The notes under the pieces: model-generated
What the model was told of the DNA's origin: nothing
The model's input: only the letters and a program-made list of their open reading frames with translations
Database searches by the model: none
Translations under genes and position numbers: made by a program
NCBI RefSeq assembly: GCF_000826655.1
Contig: NZ_JXJO01000024.1
Span: forward strand, 62,001 to 126,000
Length of the DNA: 64,000 nt
Source: Psychroserpens damuponensis
GTDB lineage: Bacteria > Bacteroidota > Bacteroidia > Flavobacteriales > Flavobacteriaceae
Direction of reading: 5' to 3'
Shown: positions 34,420 to 43,787 of the stretch, one piece after another
Position numbering within the stretch: position 1 is the first letter of the stretch
How the letters are laid out: each line of letters starts with the position of its first letter

Positions 34420-34437
34420 AATTTCTATTGTTTTCTT

Positions 34438-34467
34438 GGTTAGTGGCTGAAAACAAGAAATATTACA
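34438..34467 (-). promoter_or_regulatory. predicted ECF sigma promoter for 33967-34419
   Basis: Minus strand: TGTAATA (-35 like), 13 bp, GCCACTAACC (-10 like). All 30 positions align without gaps to the promoter at 35669-35698, with the two end elements identical and the middle different. Confidence 0.7.
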
Positions 34468-34520
34468 TGCAATAGCTACTTATATTTTGAAAACCTGTAA
34501 AAGCTTATTGTAATTGGTTA

Positions 34521-35177
34521 TTAGCTTCTTAAACTTTCGATATCTGCCATTAATTCTTCTAGTTTTTTAAACACTCTTCCATAAACGATATTTAAATCCC
34601 ATTTATAAATATGGCCTCCAAAATAGGCTAGCAACCCTAAAATTAGAGTTACGATTACAATTCCTATTAATGGAACTCCAAATATTAAATAAGTGTTTGG
34701 AAAACCATGAAGAATTTCACTCACAAGTCTTTCTCCTAAAGGAACACCTTCTGCATCTTTAAACCAAAAGCCCAAAATCATTGATAAAAATATAATTGGG
34801 TATAAAAATCTCGACACTCTTATATTGATGGCTACTTGTTTGTGTATCCACTCATTAAATGCCTTTAAATATTGATAACTACTTTCTCCCTGATCAATTT
34901 TATCTAAATCATTTAATAAGGATTTATTAATAAAAACAAGTACCGAAAGCATCATAAAAAATAATATGCCAGTTATTGGTATACCAATAATAAATGAGAC
35001 GATTAAAAAGATAAATGAGAATGCTACAATGGCCATCAAATTTATTTTAAACATGCGTTTAAATTTATCAATGATATGAATTGATTTTTGATTGTAAAGA
35101 TTGTTTATTTTTGGAGCGACTAATGCGTCACTTTTAATAAACCCCTCTTTCCAAATAGTTTCAATTGATCTTTCCAT
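34521..35177 (-). CDS. probable membrane anti-sigma partner
   Basis: The 218-residue protein has a cytoplasmic N-terminus of about 45 residues, then roughly four membrane helices (about 46-64, 68-86, 122-138 and 168-192). It has no zinc-binding HxxxCxxC motif. Its start overlaps the end of the ECF sigma gene by 17 bp, the usual position of an anti-sigma gene. This kind of membrane partner is common next to flavobacterial ECF genes, but direct inhibition of sigma is inference from position. Confidence 0.72.
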   Translation of the reverse strand: MERSIETIWKEGFIKSDALVAPKINNLYNQKSIHIIDKFKRMFKINLMAIVAFSFIFLIVSFIIGIPITGILFFMMLSVLVFINKSLLNDLDKIDQGESSYQYLKAFNEWIHKQVAINIRVSRFLYPIIFLSMILGFWFKDAEGVPLGERLVSEILHGFPNTYLIFGVPLIGIVIVTLILGLLAYFGGHIYKWDLNIVYGRVFKKLEELMADIESLRS

Positions 35178-35652
35178 CTAATATTGTTTTTAGTTTCGCT
35201 TTTATTCTTAGAACACGTACTCCTATGTTGTTAGGGTTCGTACCTATGATTTCCGCAATTTCCTTTTGTGATTTTTCTTCTAAATACAGCATAATGATAG
35301 CTCTATCTATTTCCGATAGCTTCCTTATAGCATCGTACAATAAATTTAGAGATTCATCTGAAAACGCATAATTATCCTCGGTTTCTTCCGCAGTTATAGA
35401 ATCAGACACGAAATGTTGAACGTTATTTTTCTTCTTTTTAAGTAAGGTCAAACACACGTTTAATGAAATACGATATATCCAAGTACTCCATTGAGATTCT
35501 TCACGAAAATTGTCTTTACTCCTCCAAATTTGTAAGCATACTTCTTGATAGTAATCTTCAAAATCTTGTTGCGAGTTGGTATAAGCTCGACATAATTTGA
35601 TGATTATTCCTGCAAACGGCAAAATAGATGATGTATAAAAATCGCTACTCAA
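35161..35652 (-). CDS. ECF-type RNA polymerase sigma factor
   Basis: The 163-residue protein has a sigma-2 region (about 20-85) with DYYQEVCLQIWRS and WSTWIYRISLNVCL, and a sigma-4 region (about 105-158) with IRKLSEIDRAIIMLYLEEKSQKEIAEI, shown here as positions rather than a continuous motif, then a helix-turn-helix around IGTNPNNIGVRVLRIK. There is no sigma-3, as in all ECF factors. Its own promoter carries the same elements found upstream of two neighbours, so it is predicted to be autoregulated. It is coupled to the membrane protein gene at 34521. Confidence 0.93.
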   Translation of the reverse strand: MSSDFYTSSILPFAGIIIKLCRAYTNSQQDFEDYYQEVCLQIWRSKDNFREESQWSTWIYRISLNVCLTLLKKKKNNVQHFVSDSITAEETEDNYAFSDESLNLLYDAIRKLSEIDRAIIMLYLEEKSQKEIAEIIGTNPNNIGVRVLRIKAKLKTILDGKIN

Positions 35653-35668
35653 TAGTGTTGTTTTTATT

Positions 35669-35698
35669 GGTTAGTGGCTTGTTTTAAAATTTATTACA
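35669..35698 (-). promoter_or_regulatory. predicted autoregulatory ECF sigma promoter
   Basis: Minus strand: TGTAATA, 13 bp, GCCACTAACC, 17 bp upstream of the sigma start codon. It is identical in elements and spacing to 34438-34467. Confidence 0.7.
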
Positions 35699-35773
35699 TG
35701 TTCGTGAAATTATTATAACTATTTTGAAAAGTTTTAATATTGTGTCGTATTAAAATTTGCGAAACGTATAAAA

Positions 35774-36331
35774 TTAATAACTATTAGCTGCTCTTAACAC
35801 TTTTTCTGCCTGTTTTACATGTCTTTCATTATGGTAAATTAATACTCTAAAAGTGTCGCCTAATTTTAATTTTATTAATTTAGATATAGAAATCGCCGTT
35901 TTAGTTTTATCTAGATTTATAGTTTTAGAGGTATTCAATAGCTTGATGATTTGATGTTGTTGATCTATAAATTTTTGGAGCGTGCTAATGTCTAACTTAG
36001 AGTTTATGGGATTCATAGACTTAAAGGTTTTCATCTTATTTAAGTTTTCTTGATATGCAACCGATTTACTAAAGTAACGACCAAGCCAATTACTTTTAAA
36101 CAGTTTTGAACTTTTATGTTTAGAGTTTTTAATTTTATTTGTGATTTCAGGAATATAGAAATCACCATAGTTGTTTAAATGTGCTATGCATTCTAAAACA
36201 CTCCAACTTTCGGTATTTGATTTCCAATTTAACTTTTCTATAGGCTGATTGCTTAATTTATCTACAACACTTATGTTCTGTTGTGTGGTTTCTATTAGTT
36301 CTTGAATTAATTTTGCTGATGTTAACTCCAT
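35774..36331 (-). CDS. DinB-family protein
   Basis: The 185-residue helical protein fits the DinB/DfsB four-helix superfamily. The first metal-site His is in SVLECIAHLNNYGDFYI (near residue 52), and the later pair is in YHNERHVKQAEKVL near the C-terminus, giving the usual His triad. Family members are metal-dependent thiol S-transferases or of unknown function. The promoter at 36362-36390 resembles the ECF sigma promoters, suggesting stress-linked control. Confidence 0.87.
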   Translation of the reverse strand: MELTSAKLIQELIETTQQNISVVDKLSNQPIEKLNWKSNTESWSVLECIAHLNNYGDFYIPEITNKIKNSKHKSSKLFKSNWLGRYFSKSVAYQENLNKMKTFKSMNPINSKLDISTLQKFIDQQHQIIKLLNTSKTINLDKTKTAISISKLIKLKLGDTFRVLIYHNERHVKQAEKVLRAANSY

Positions 36332-36361
36332 GATATTATAAAAATTTTGGTGTTTTATATT

Positions 36362-36390
36362 AATTAGTGTTTTAAACAGGAAATATTACA
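36362..36390 (-). promoter_or_regulatory. predicted ECF sigma promoter for DinB gene
   Basis: Minus strand: TGTAATATTTCCTGTTT continues to CACTAATT. The -35 side matches 34438-34467 over TGTAATATTTC, and the CACTAA element is one base closer than in the other two. Confidence 0.6.
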
Positions 36391-36461
36391 CATTCATACG
36401 ATAATCGTGAAATCGTGTCGTTATTTCTAGATGTAATCGATTTATGTCTTGTTATTTTTAT

Positions 36462-37224
<763 letters not shown>

Positions 37225-37241
37225 ATGTATTAATGTTAATG

Positions 37242-38096
37242 CTATAGATTCTCTTTTTTTGCCTTTCGCCAAAATACAATCGCAAAAAGGCATGCTACAA
37301 AAGGAATCATTATTCCGTATTCATCTAGCCAAAAGCTACTACTATCATTTGTTGATGTCAATGGTGTGAAGATTTTTTGAATAAAAATATTATGCACTGA
37401 ATGAAATAAAGCTGCTGGCCACAAACTATTCGATTTAAAAGTAAAATAGGTCATGATAATAGAAATGGATACAATCATTAATGTAAACGCTGCAATATGA
37501 AAGAACAGTTGATTACTACCATTATAAATAAGCCAAATTATTGGCCAATGCCAAATGGACCATATTAACCCACTAATTATAGAGGTGCTACCAAAAGACA
37601 CTACTTTTCTTAGTTCGAAAACAAAAAAACCACGCCAACCAATCTCTTCACCTAAAGTTGAACCAATATTTTTAACGACTCCAACAACAGCTAAAAGCAT
37701 CATCATTACTAATACAACGACCGATGTATTGTAACCTGTCATACCAAGTTCTTGAGTCCACTCAGTTATTGTATTCTGATTTCCAAAATTACCATAACCA
37801 AATACCCAAATCAATATATAAGAAATGGCCACATAGCATACAGGTAATATATAAGATAGTTTTAAATACTTAGAGGCTTTTAAACTCCATGACAAGCTTG
37901 AAATAGAACGTTTCATTAGCTTTAATGTGATAAATGATGCTATGGCAGGACACATCATTAAGGCTCCAATATAAATACTGGTTGGATTCAGCCTTAATAT
38001 CGCATAATAACATATTGCACTAAGCACAGTAAGTACACCTAAGAATAAAGCAATTGTTCTCCAAGTTTGATGTTTTGATGTAATGTACACGGTCAT
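37242..38096 (-). CDS. CPBP family intramembrane protease
   Basis: The 284-residue polytopic protein has Glu150-Glu151 and Arg155 in GEEIGWRGFF (motif 1), SIWHWPIIW near 185 (motif 2, His) and FHSVHNIF near 245. The W-R-G-F form places it in the WRG-type CPBP subgroup, unlike the other three in this window. It is followed by the repeat-leader oxidoreductase gene. Upstream lies a TGTAACA / CGTCA pair (38119-38145) typical of a different ECF promoter class. Confidence 0.87.
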   Translation of the reverse strand: MTVYITSKHQTWRTIALFLGVLTVLSAICYYAILRLNPTSIYIGALMMCPAIASFITLKLMKRSISSLSWSLKASKYLKLSYILPVCYVAISYILIWVFGYGNFGNQNTITEWTQELGMTGYNTSVVVLVMMMLLAVVGVVKNIGSTLGEEIGWRGFFVFELRKVVSFGSTSIISGLIWSIWHWPIIWLIYNGSNQLFFHIAAFTLMIVSISIIMTYFTFKSNSLWPAALFHSVHNIFIQKIFTPLTSTNDSSSFWLDEYGIMIPFVACLFAIVFWRKAKKENL

Positions 38097-38118
38097 GAGT
38101 AGTTGGTAATATTATAAA

Positions 38119-38145
38119 TGACGAGTTAAAGTAAAACTTGTTACA
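38119..38145 (-). promoter_or_regulatory. possible ECF-type promoter of CPBP gene
   Basis: Minus strand: TGTAACA, 15 bp, CTCGTCA, 23 bp above the start codon. It resembles general Bacteroidota ECF promoters but has a different -10 element from the sigma gene's own promoter, so the factor may be another sigma. Confidence 0.35.
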
Positions 38146-38173
38146 CTTCACTTATACACCTTGTTGGTAGTAG

Positions 38174-39079
38174 TTATTGTTTTAGTTTTTCTATAACCTT
38201 TGTACTTACCCAGAAAATATCTACATTTTCAAATTCGTCTGAACCAACATTTCTACTAAAGAAAAGGTATTTGCCATCTGGAGTTATACTTGCTGAAGCT
38301 TCCCACGCGTTAGTGTTTATTTTATCTCCTAAATTAATTCCATTACCCCAAGTACCATCTTTTTGTTTAAAACTGATATAAATGTCAGATTCACCAAAAC
38401 CATCTACCCTTTCAGCATCAAACAATAAATACGATTCATCTGGTGCTATAAAGGGATGGCTTAAAAACGTTCCTGTGTTTATTGCTTTTGGTAAAGCTAT
38501 TGGTTCTTCATGTTTTCCATCTATCAAACGTGAATAGCGAATTGGAAAAGTTGAATCATTCTCTTTATAGGTGTCAAAATAATACGTACCATTTGCAGAT
38601 GATGAAAGACGCATAATATACATAGAATCATTACTTACAGTAGGAGGTTCAAGGGTTTGTAATTCAGACCATCCAGATTCCGTTCTTTTTAGATATTTGT
38701 CACCTAAATGCATGGTTTCACCGTCTGGCGAAACTACTGGTCGTCCTATCCATGGAGATGCTACTTCTGATTTCTCCCACATCCCATTAATTTCATTGTA
38801 TTTGTATTCGTAAAAAGCCGATTTTTTATTTTCTTCTCCTCTTCTTATAAAATAAAATGCCCTCATATCTGGGGTAAATGCACCATCGTACTCATAAATT
38901 CCTGTAGATACAAGACCTGGAGCAAATGGTATGGGAATTAATCCTGGAGGTTTTTGTCCAAGATATGGATTTACTATGGCCAAAGAATCGCTTTCTTTCG
39001 TAATGGATTTCCTAGTTTCACAAGCATTCAATAATACTACCAATGCAAGGGTTACAATTTTTATTATATTATTTGTCAT
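38174..39079 (-). CDS. PD40 (WD40-like) repeat lipoprotein
   Basis: The 301-residue protein has a lipoprotein signal with Cys20 (LLNACETRK). At least four TolB/PD40-type repeats are visible (FTPDMRAFYFIRR, VSPDGETMHLGD, APDESYLLFDAE and TPDGKYLFFSRN), forming a partial beta-propeller. A lipid-anchored periplasmic or surface protein is expected; such propellers bind proteins or sugars. It starts 35 bp after the stop-side of the serine hydrolase gene and may be co-transcribed with it. Confidence 0.82.
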   Translation of the reverse strand: MTNNIIKIVTLALVVLLNACETRKSITKESDSLAIVNPYLGQKPPGLIPIPFAPGLVSTGIYEYDGAFTPDMRAFYFIRRGEENKKSAFYEYKYNEINGMWEKSEVASPWIGRPVVSPDGETMHLGDKYLKRTESGWSELQTLEPPTVSNDSMYIMRLSSSANGTYYFDTYKENDSTFPIRYSRLIDGKHEEPIALPKAINTGTFLSHPFIAPDESYLLFDAERVDGFGESDIYISFKQKDGTWGNGINLGDKINTNAWEASASITPDGKYLFFSRNVGSDEFENVDIFWVSTKVIEKLKQ

Positions 39080-39113
39080 TGCTTAATTTGTTTTAATTGC
39101 TGCCAACACTGTT

Positions 39114-40169
39114 TTATATGTCCTTTGCTTTACGTAAGATCTTCACTACACGACTGTGTGTTATTTGTAACAAATTCCATTGATACCCTTCAAAATCGGT
39201 TGTATTCATAAACTGCACTACAACGGCATCAATATCTTCATGGTACTCTGCCAAACATTGATAGCCAGCAGCTAATCCTCCATGGTTAAACTCATACAAG
39301 GACGCATAAATTTTCATTTCGTCTTTATTAAGCAATGTACCATCGTTTAAGGCTCTTAAAAATGTACCAACATCTTCTGCTGTTGCAATCATGCCTTGTT
39401 CTTCGGTTTTAAAATCAACATCAAGACCTACATAGTAACCACTCATAACGTTATCAATATTTTTGACCTCTTTAAGCGAGCCATACGTATTATTGAGTTC
39501 AAGTGGTGTAAAAATTTCTTTCTTAAAATAGTCTTGACGAGTTTTTCCTGTAACGTTCTCAATGATTCGGGACAGCAACAAATAATTAGTATTTGAATAG
39601 CCATAATCTTGATCTGGTTGAAAATTTGCTGGTAAATCAAGCGCATAATCCAATACGTCTATATTTGTATTTGGTTGATTTTCCCAATACTTAGGATTGT
39701 CTGTAAAATTAGGAATACCACTTCGGTGTTTAACTAGCATTCTCACTGTGATGTTATTAGCATTCTCAATTCGTTGTTCAAGTTCGGGAAAATAATCAAC
39801 AAGAGATTGATCTAAAGACAAACGTTGCTCATGAGCCAGTTTGGTAATAGCAACTGCTACGTATAACTTGCTAATACTAGCAATTTTGAATAATGCTTTG
39901 GGATTGGCTGGTGTTTTTTCTTCTTTATTATGATAACCAGCAGCATAATATGCTGGAGCCTTGCCAGCTTCATCAACATATACAATCACACCGTCAAAGC
40001 CGTGACTTAGTGATTGATTCACTTGCTCTTGTACCGTATTAGGTAAAGGTAAAATCCATGCTTTAACTAAAATCCAAGGCACAAACCATAACGAAATAAA
40101 AGTACCTGCTAATAAAACGATTCTAAAAATTTGTTTTGCTTTACCTGACTTTTTGTTAGTATGACCCAT
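39114..40169 (-). CDS. serine hydrolase, class C beta-lactamase fold
   Basis: The protein is 351 residues from the ATG at 40169, chosen because it gives a basic N-terminus before a membrane anchor (about 14-40); an earlier in-frame ATG at 40226 would add residues with no family support. SxxK is Ser98-Lys101 (SISK) and the Tyr motif is YSNTNY near 193. It belongs to the PF00144 family. The body faces the periplasm. It is probably in one unit with the PD40 lipoprotein gene downstream. Confidence 0.85.
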   Translation of the reverse strand: MGHTNKKSGKAKQIFRIVLLAGTFISLWFVPWILVKAWILPLPNTVQEQVNQSLSHGFDGVIVYVDEAGKAPAYYAAGYHNKEEKTPANPKALFKIASISKLYVAVAITKLAHEQRLSLDQSLVDYFPELEQRIENANNITVRMLVKHRSGIPNFTDNPKYWENQPNTNIDVLDYALDLPANFQPDQDYGYSNTNYLLLSRIIENVTGKTRQDYFKKEIFTPLELNNTYGSLKEVKNIDNVMSGYYVGLDVDFKTEEQGMIATAEDVGTFLRALNDGTLLNKDEMKIYASLYEFNHGGLAAGYQCLAEYHEDIDAVVVQFMNTTDFEGYQWNLLQITHSRVVKILRKAKDI

Positions 40170-40411
40170 TATTCTGTTACTGCTAATATTAAACGATAAC
40201 ACAAATATATTACAGATGTTAGTCACAATACATTGTTAATTACCGAACTGTAACAAAACAAGGACGAATTGTTAAGTATGTTTAATTGTATGCTTAGTTA
40301 AGACAGGAAAAACTATAATTTAAATTTTAGATCAATTCACTATGTCTTACTTAATCTCAAAAACTTGAAATAGAATTAATTAGACACAAACAGCTTATTA
40401 ATCACTTTAAC

Positions 40412-41422
40412 TTATTCCGCATTCAATTCTTTCATAATTTCGGCAAATAATTGGTAAGATCTAATTCTATCTTTTATATCATATATATTAGTAACAACAA
40501 TGAGTTCATCGGCTTTTGTTTGTTCCATAAATTCTTTAACCTGTGCTTTAACAGTCGCTTTGCTACCTATAAATGAATATTTAAGCATTTGATGCACTTG
40601 CGGATTTTGCATCACCTGTTTTAAATACTCAGTCATTTCGGTTGGTGGTTGCACAGCTTGTCGTTTTCCTGTAAATAAACCAAGAATTAACTGAATTAAT
40701 GAGGTTGACAAACACTCTGCTTCTTCATCTGTATCTGCAACAATAACATTAATCCCAGTGATGACATAAGGTTTTTTTAAATCTTCAGAAGGTTGAAATG
40801 TGCTACGATAAATATCTAAGGCATTCCATAAATGAGTGGTCGCAAAATGACTTGCAAATGCATAAGGCAATCCTTTTTTTGCGGCTAAGTTGGCACTGTC
40901 TGTACTAGAACCTAACACATAAATTGGAACATCAACACCTTCTGCAACGGTAGCCCGAACTTTTGAGGTTTTATTTTCAACCGAAAAATAGGTTTGTATT
41001 TGTTCTAATTCACCTGGAAAAGCGTGCGCTGCTTTCATAAAATCAGATCTGATGGCTTCTGCTGTTTCTCTGTCGGTTCCTGGTGCTCTTCCCAATCCTA
41101 AATCTATTCTATTGGGATATAGCGAAGCCAATGTCCCAAACTGTTCTGCTATAATCAATGGTGAGTGGTTGGGTAACATAATGCCTCCTGAGCCTATTCT
41201 AATCGTTTCTGTACCTTGCGCTGCGTAACCAATTAAAATAGAGGTTGCACTACTCCCAATGTTTTCCGAGTTGTGATGTTCTGCTAACCAATAGCGTGTA
41301 TATCCCGATTGCTCCGCGCTTTGAGCTAATTCTAAAACATTATTAAATGTGTGTTTTAAACTATGATCTTGAGATACCAAAGCCAAATCTAAAATAGAAT
41401 ATAAGGTGTTTTTTTTGTTCAT
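40412..41422 (-). CDS. LLM-class flavin-dependent oxidoreductase
   Basis: The protein is 336 residues from the ATG at 41422, where the sequence matches the family start (YSILDLALVSQD); an earlier ATG at 41470 would add 16 residues without family support. It is a bacterial luciferase-like TIM barrel with RYWLAEHHN near 45, IRIGSGGIMLPNH near 75 and LGLGRAPGTD near 110, the motif set of the MsnO8/LLM subgroup. It is a predicted FMN-dependent monooxygenase or oxidoreductase of unknown substrate. It stands alone. Confidence 0.9.
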   Translation of the reverse strand: MNKKNTLYSILDLALVSQDHSLKHTFNNVLELAQSAEQSGYTRYWLAEHHNSENIGSSATSILIGYAAQGTETIRIGSGGIMLPNHSPLIIAEQFGTLASLYPNRIDLGLGRAPGTDRETAEAIRSDFMKAAHAFPGELEQIQTYFSVENKTSKVRATVAEGVDVPIYVLGSSTDSANLAAKKGLPYAFASHFATTHLWNALDIYRSTFQPSEDLKKPYVITGINVIVADTDEEAECLSTSLIQLILGLFTGKRQAVQPPTEMTEYLKQVMQNPQVHQMLKYSFIGSKATVKAQVKEFMEQTKADELIVVTNIYDIKDRIRSYQLFAEIMKELNAE

Positions 41423-41629
41423 ACTGAAATTGTAATTATCCAACACTTGGGAGTTAAATATTAGTTTCACTTACAAAGTTACACATCGCTTAACATTTAT
41501 AAAGTTTAAGATTTGTTAATTAAAACCAAAGATTATATTCTCTTAAAGCGTAGGAGTTAATAAACTATTAAATAACTCAACTTAGCTTGACTTTTGTTCT
41601 TAATATTCGGAATTTAGCAAAAAAAACAG

Positions 41630-42151
41630 ATGACAATTTTTGTAGACATGGACGATGTGATTGCAGATACTTATGGCAAACACATTGAATTATATAATTT
41701 AGAACACAAACAAGATCTTAAGTTAAACACTATAACTTCTGGTGAAGTTTGGCAAAATGTGCCAGAAACGCATCAGGCAAGTATAGGAAAGCATGCTTAC
41801 CAACTTGGTTTTTTTAGAAATCTAAATCCTATAAAAGACAGCATACAAGTTATGGAAGCTTTATATGCAAAACATGAGGTATATATTGCAACTGCAGCGA
41901 CTCAATTTCCAAATTCCTTAAAAGAAAAAAGTGATTGGTTAGATGAGCATATGCCTTTCATCACTTGGCAACATCGTATTATGTGTGGTGATAAATTTAT
42001 TTTAAATGGCGATGTACTTATTGATGATAGAACTTACAATTTAGAAAAATTTCAAGGCGATACATTATTATTCAATTCGCCTCATAATGTGAATGATTCA
42101 GGATATAAAAGAGTGGCAACTTGGTTAGAAATTGCTGAATTATATTTATAA
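41630..42151 (+). CDS. 5'(3')-deoxyribonucleotidase-like HAD protein (NT5C)
   Basis: The 173-residue soluble protein carries HAD motif I, D6-x-D8 in FVDMDDVIADT (nucleophile and acid Asp). Motif II is a Thr/Ser region near YIATAATQFPNS (about 84-96), and motif IV is the Asp pair in DVLIDDRTYN near 135. This fits the NT5C-type cytosolic/mitochondrial nucleotidase family, which removes phosphate from (d)NMPs. It is monocistronic, with a terminator at 42185-42220. Confidence 0.88.
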   Translation: MTIFVDMDDVIADTYGKHIELYNLEHKQDLKLNTITSGEVWQNVPETHQASIGKHAYQLGFFRNLNPIKDSIQVMEALYAKHEVYIATAATQFPNSLKEKSDWLDEHMPFITWQHRIMCGDKFILNGDVLIDDRTYNLEKFQGDTLLFNSPHNVNDSGYKRVATWLEIAELYL

Positions 42152-42184
42152 TCCAAGGTGTAGAGTCTTCCCATTTCCGAAGAA

Positions 42185-42220
42185 AAAAAAGAGGTTAACT
42201 ATGATGTCAACCTCTTTTTT
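42185..42220. terminator. bidirectional intrinsic terminator
   Basis: Stem AAAAAAGAGGTT / AACCTCTTTTTT with inner AAC/GTC pairing has an A-tract on one side and a T-tract on the other. It lies between the convergent genes ending at 42151 and 42259. Confidence 0.85.
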
Positions 42221-42258
42221 ATTTAAACTTACTCCATAACAGTATAAAGTATTACTAA

Positions 42259-42765
42259 TTATGCTTCGCCTCTTGCAGGATAACCTTCTTTTAAAATATA
42301 ATCTACTCCTCCCAAGACGTCATTAAAACTCGGTCTACCAAATGGCATTGATTGTATGGCTTCCCAATATACGGTTTGCTCTGGTGTAACCAAGAATAGT
42401 CCTGGTTCAGTAAAATGTTCAGGTTCCTTTTTTATACCCTCGGAAATGAACAATCCCCAAGTTCTGGCAGCTTCAATTGAAAAATCATAACCCAACGGTA
42501 TATCATCAATATCCCATTCATCAAAAGTTTCTTTTGCAATATTTTCTGTATCTGTACTGATAGCAATCACATTAATACCACGGTCTTTAAACTTATCTAA
42601 TTTTTTTTGAAGTTCTTCCAACTGTTTTTTACAAACCGGACAGTGTTTTCCTCTATAAAAAAGAAGCATCGTAAAGTTTTCAGGTTTCTGCTCACTTAAT
42701 TTCCAGGTGGTATCATTTACTAAGTTGATTTCTAATTCTGGCGTCTTTTCTCTTGGCTTTATCAT
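42259..42765 (-). CDS. peroxiredoxin-like (AhpC/TSA-fold) protein
   Basis: The 168-residue thioredoxin-fold protein has RGKHCPVCKKQL with Cys42 and Cys45, a C-x-x-C at the peroxidatic position, followed by INVIAISTDTEN near 77. It matches the peroxiredoxin-like proteins often labelled AhpC/TSA or alkyl hydroperoxide reductase-like. It has no signal peptide. Reduction of peroxides in the cytoplasm is likely. It is divergent from the SDR gene at 42994. Confidence 0.87.
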   Translation of the reverse strand: MIKPREKTPELEINLVNDTTWKLSEQKPENFTMLLFYRGKHCPVCKKQLEELQKKLDKFKDRGINVIAISTDTENIAKETFDEWDIDDIPLGYDFSIEAARTWGLFISEGIKKEPEHFTEPGLFLVTPEQTVYWEAIQSMPFGRPSFNDVLGGVDYILKEGYPARGEA

Positions 42766-42993
42766 CGTTTCTATTTTGTTTAATTATTATACGGTATTAA
42801 AACTACAGGTATCATTCAATTGGTATTGACGCATTTGCCATAAATATTAACGTGATGACCTAAGCACGAAAATATTATGAAATATTTATGATTGACAGTA
42901 GCACACAAGCACAGAATCCTAGCAAACGAGCTAAAAATTACACTATTGTTTTGTGACCTTTGATAACATAAATAACAACTTAAAACCAAACAT

Positions 42994-43734
42994 ATGAATT
43001 TAGAAGACAGAGTAATAGTTATTACAGGAGCATCAAGCGGAATTGGAGAAGCAACAGCAAAAAAAATCGCAGCAGATGGAGGAAAAGTTGTATTAATGGC
43101 AAGAAGTGAAGATAAATTAATAGCACTCAAAACGGTTATTGAAAATAATGGCGGACAAGCACTTGTTGCAACAGGTGATGTGACTAAGAAAAAAGATTTT
43201 GAAAATGTGGTGAGTAAAGCCGTTGATACCTTCGGAAAAGTAGATGGCCTGATTAATAACGCAGGTTTGATGCCACTATCGTTTGTAAATAAACTAAAAA
43301 CGGAAGAATGGGATACTATGGTAGACGTTAATATTAAAGGTGTTTTAAATGGAGTCGCGTCTGTATTACCTCAGTTAATTGAAAATAAGGGTGGAGATAT
43401 CATCAATATTTCATCAATGGCAGCAAATCGTTATTTCCCTGGAGGTGCAGTGTATTGCGCAACAAAATCTGCGGTAAAGATGTTTTCTGAAGGCTTGCGT
43501 CAAGAGTTAGCCCCAAAACATGGCATAAATGTAACCTCAATTGAGCCAGGAGCTGTAGCGACTAACCTAATGAGTACAATTACAGATGAAGATATTAAAG
43601 AGAAAGTATCGAAAATGCAAGAAATGACAACTCTAGAATCTGAAGATATTGCAAATGCAATTCATTATACACTTACACAACCACAACGTGTAAATATTAA
43701 TGACATTTATATTGTGCCAACAGAGCAACAATAA
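42994..43734 (+). CDS. classical short-chain dehydrogenase (NADP-type)
   Basis: The 246-residue protein has TGASSGIG (11-18), NNAG near 88-91, and the catalytic Ser and Tyr-xxx-Lys in INISSMAANRYFPGG followed by YCATK near 151-155. It closely follows the YdfG/SDR pattern of NADP-dependent 3-hydroxy acid or serine dehydrogenases. It is 53 bp upstream of the aldehyde dehydrogenase gene on the same strand, so an alcohol-to-aldehyde-to-acid pathway is plausible. Confidence 0.92.
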   Translation: MNLEDRVIVITGASSGIGEATAKKIAADGGKVVLMARSEDKLIALKTVIENNGGQALVATGDVTKKKDFENVVSKAVDTFGKVDGLINNAGLMPLSFVNKLKTEEWDTMVDVNIKGVLNGVASVLPQLIENKGGDIINISSMAANRYFPGGAVYCATKSAVKMFSEGLRQELAPKHGINVTSIEPGAVATNLMSTITDEDIKEKVSKMQEMTTLESEDIANAIHYTLTQPQRVNINDIYIVPTEQQ

Positions 43735-43787
43735 GTTTTAGGCATTACATATAAACCATATCAATAAATAATTATAAATAAAATAAC

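Noticed and set aside
40197-40240. Further ECF-type promoter upstream of the serine hydrolase at 40169
   Set aside because: TGTAATA is present on the minus strand, but there is no CACTAA element at the right distance.
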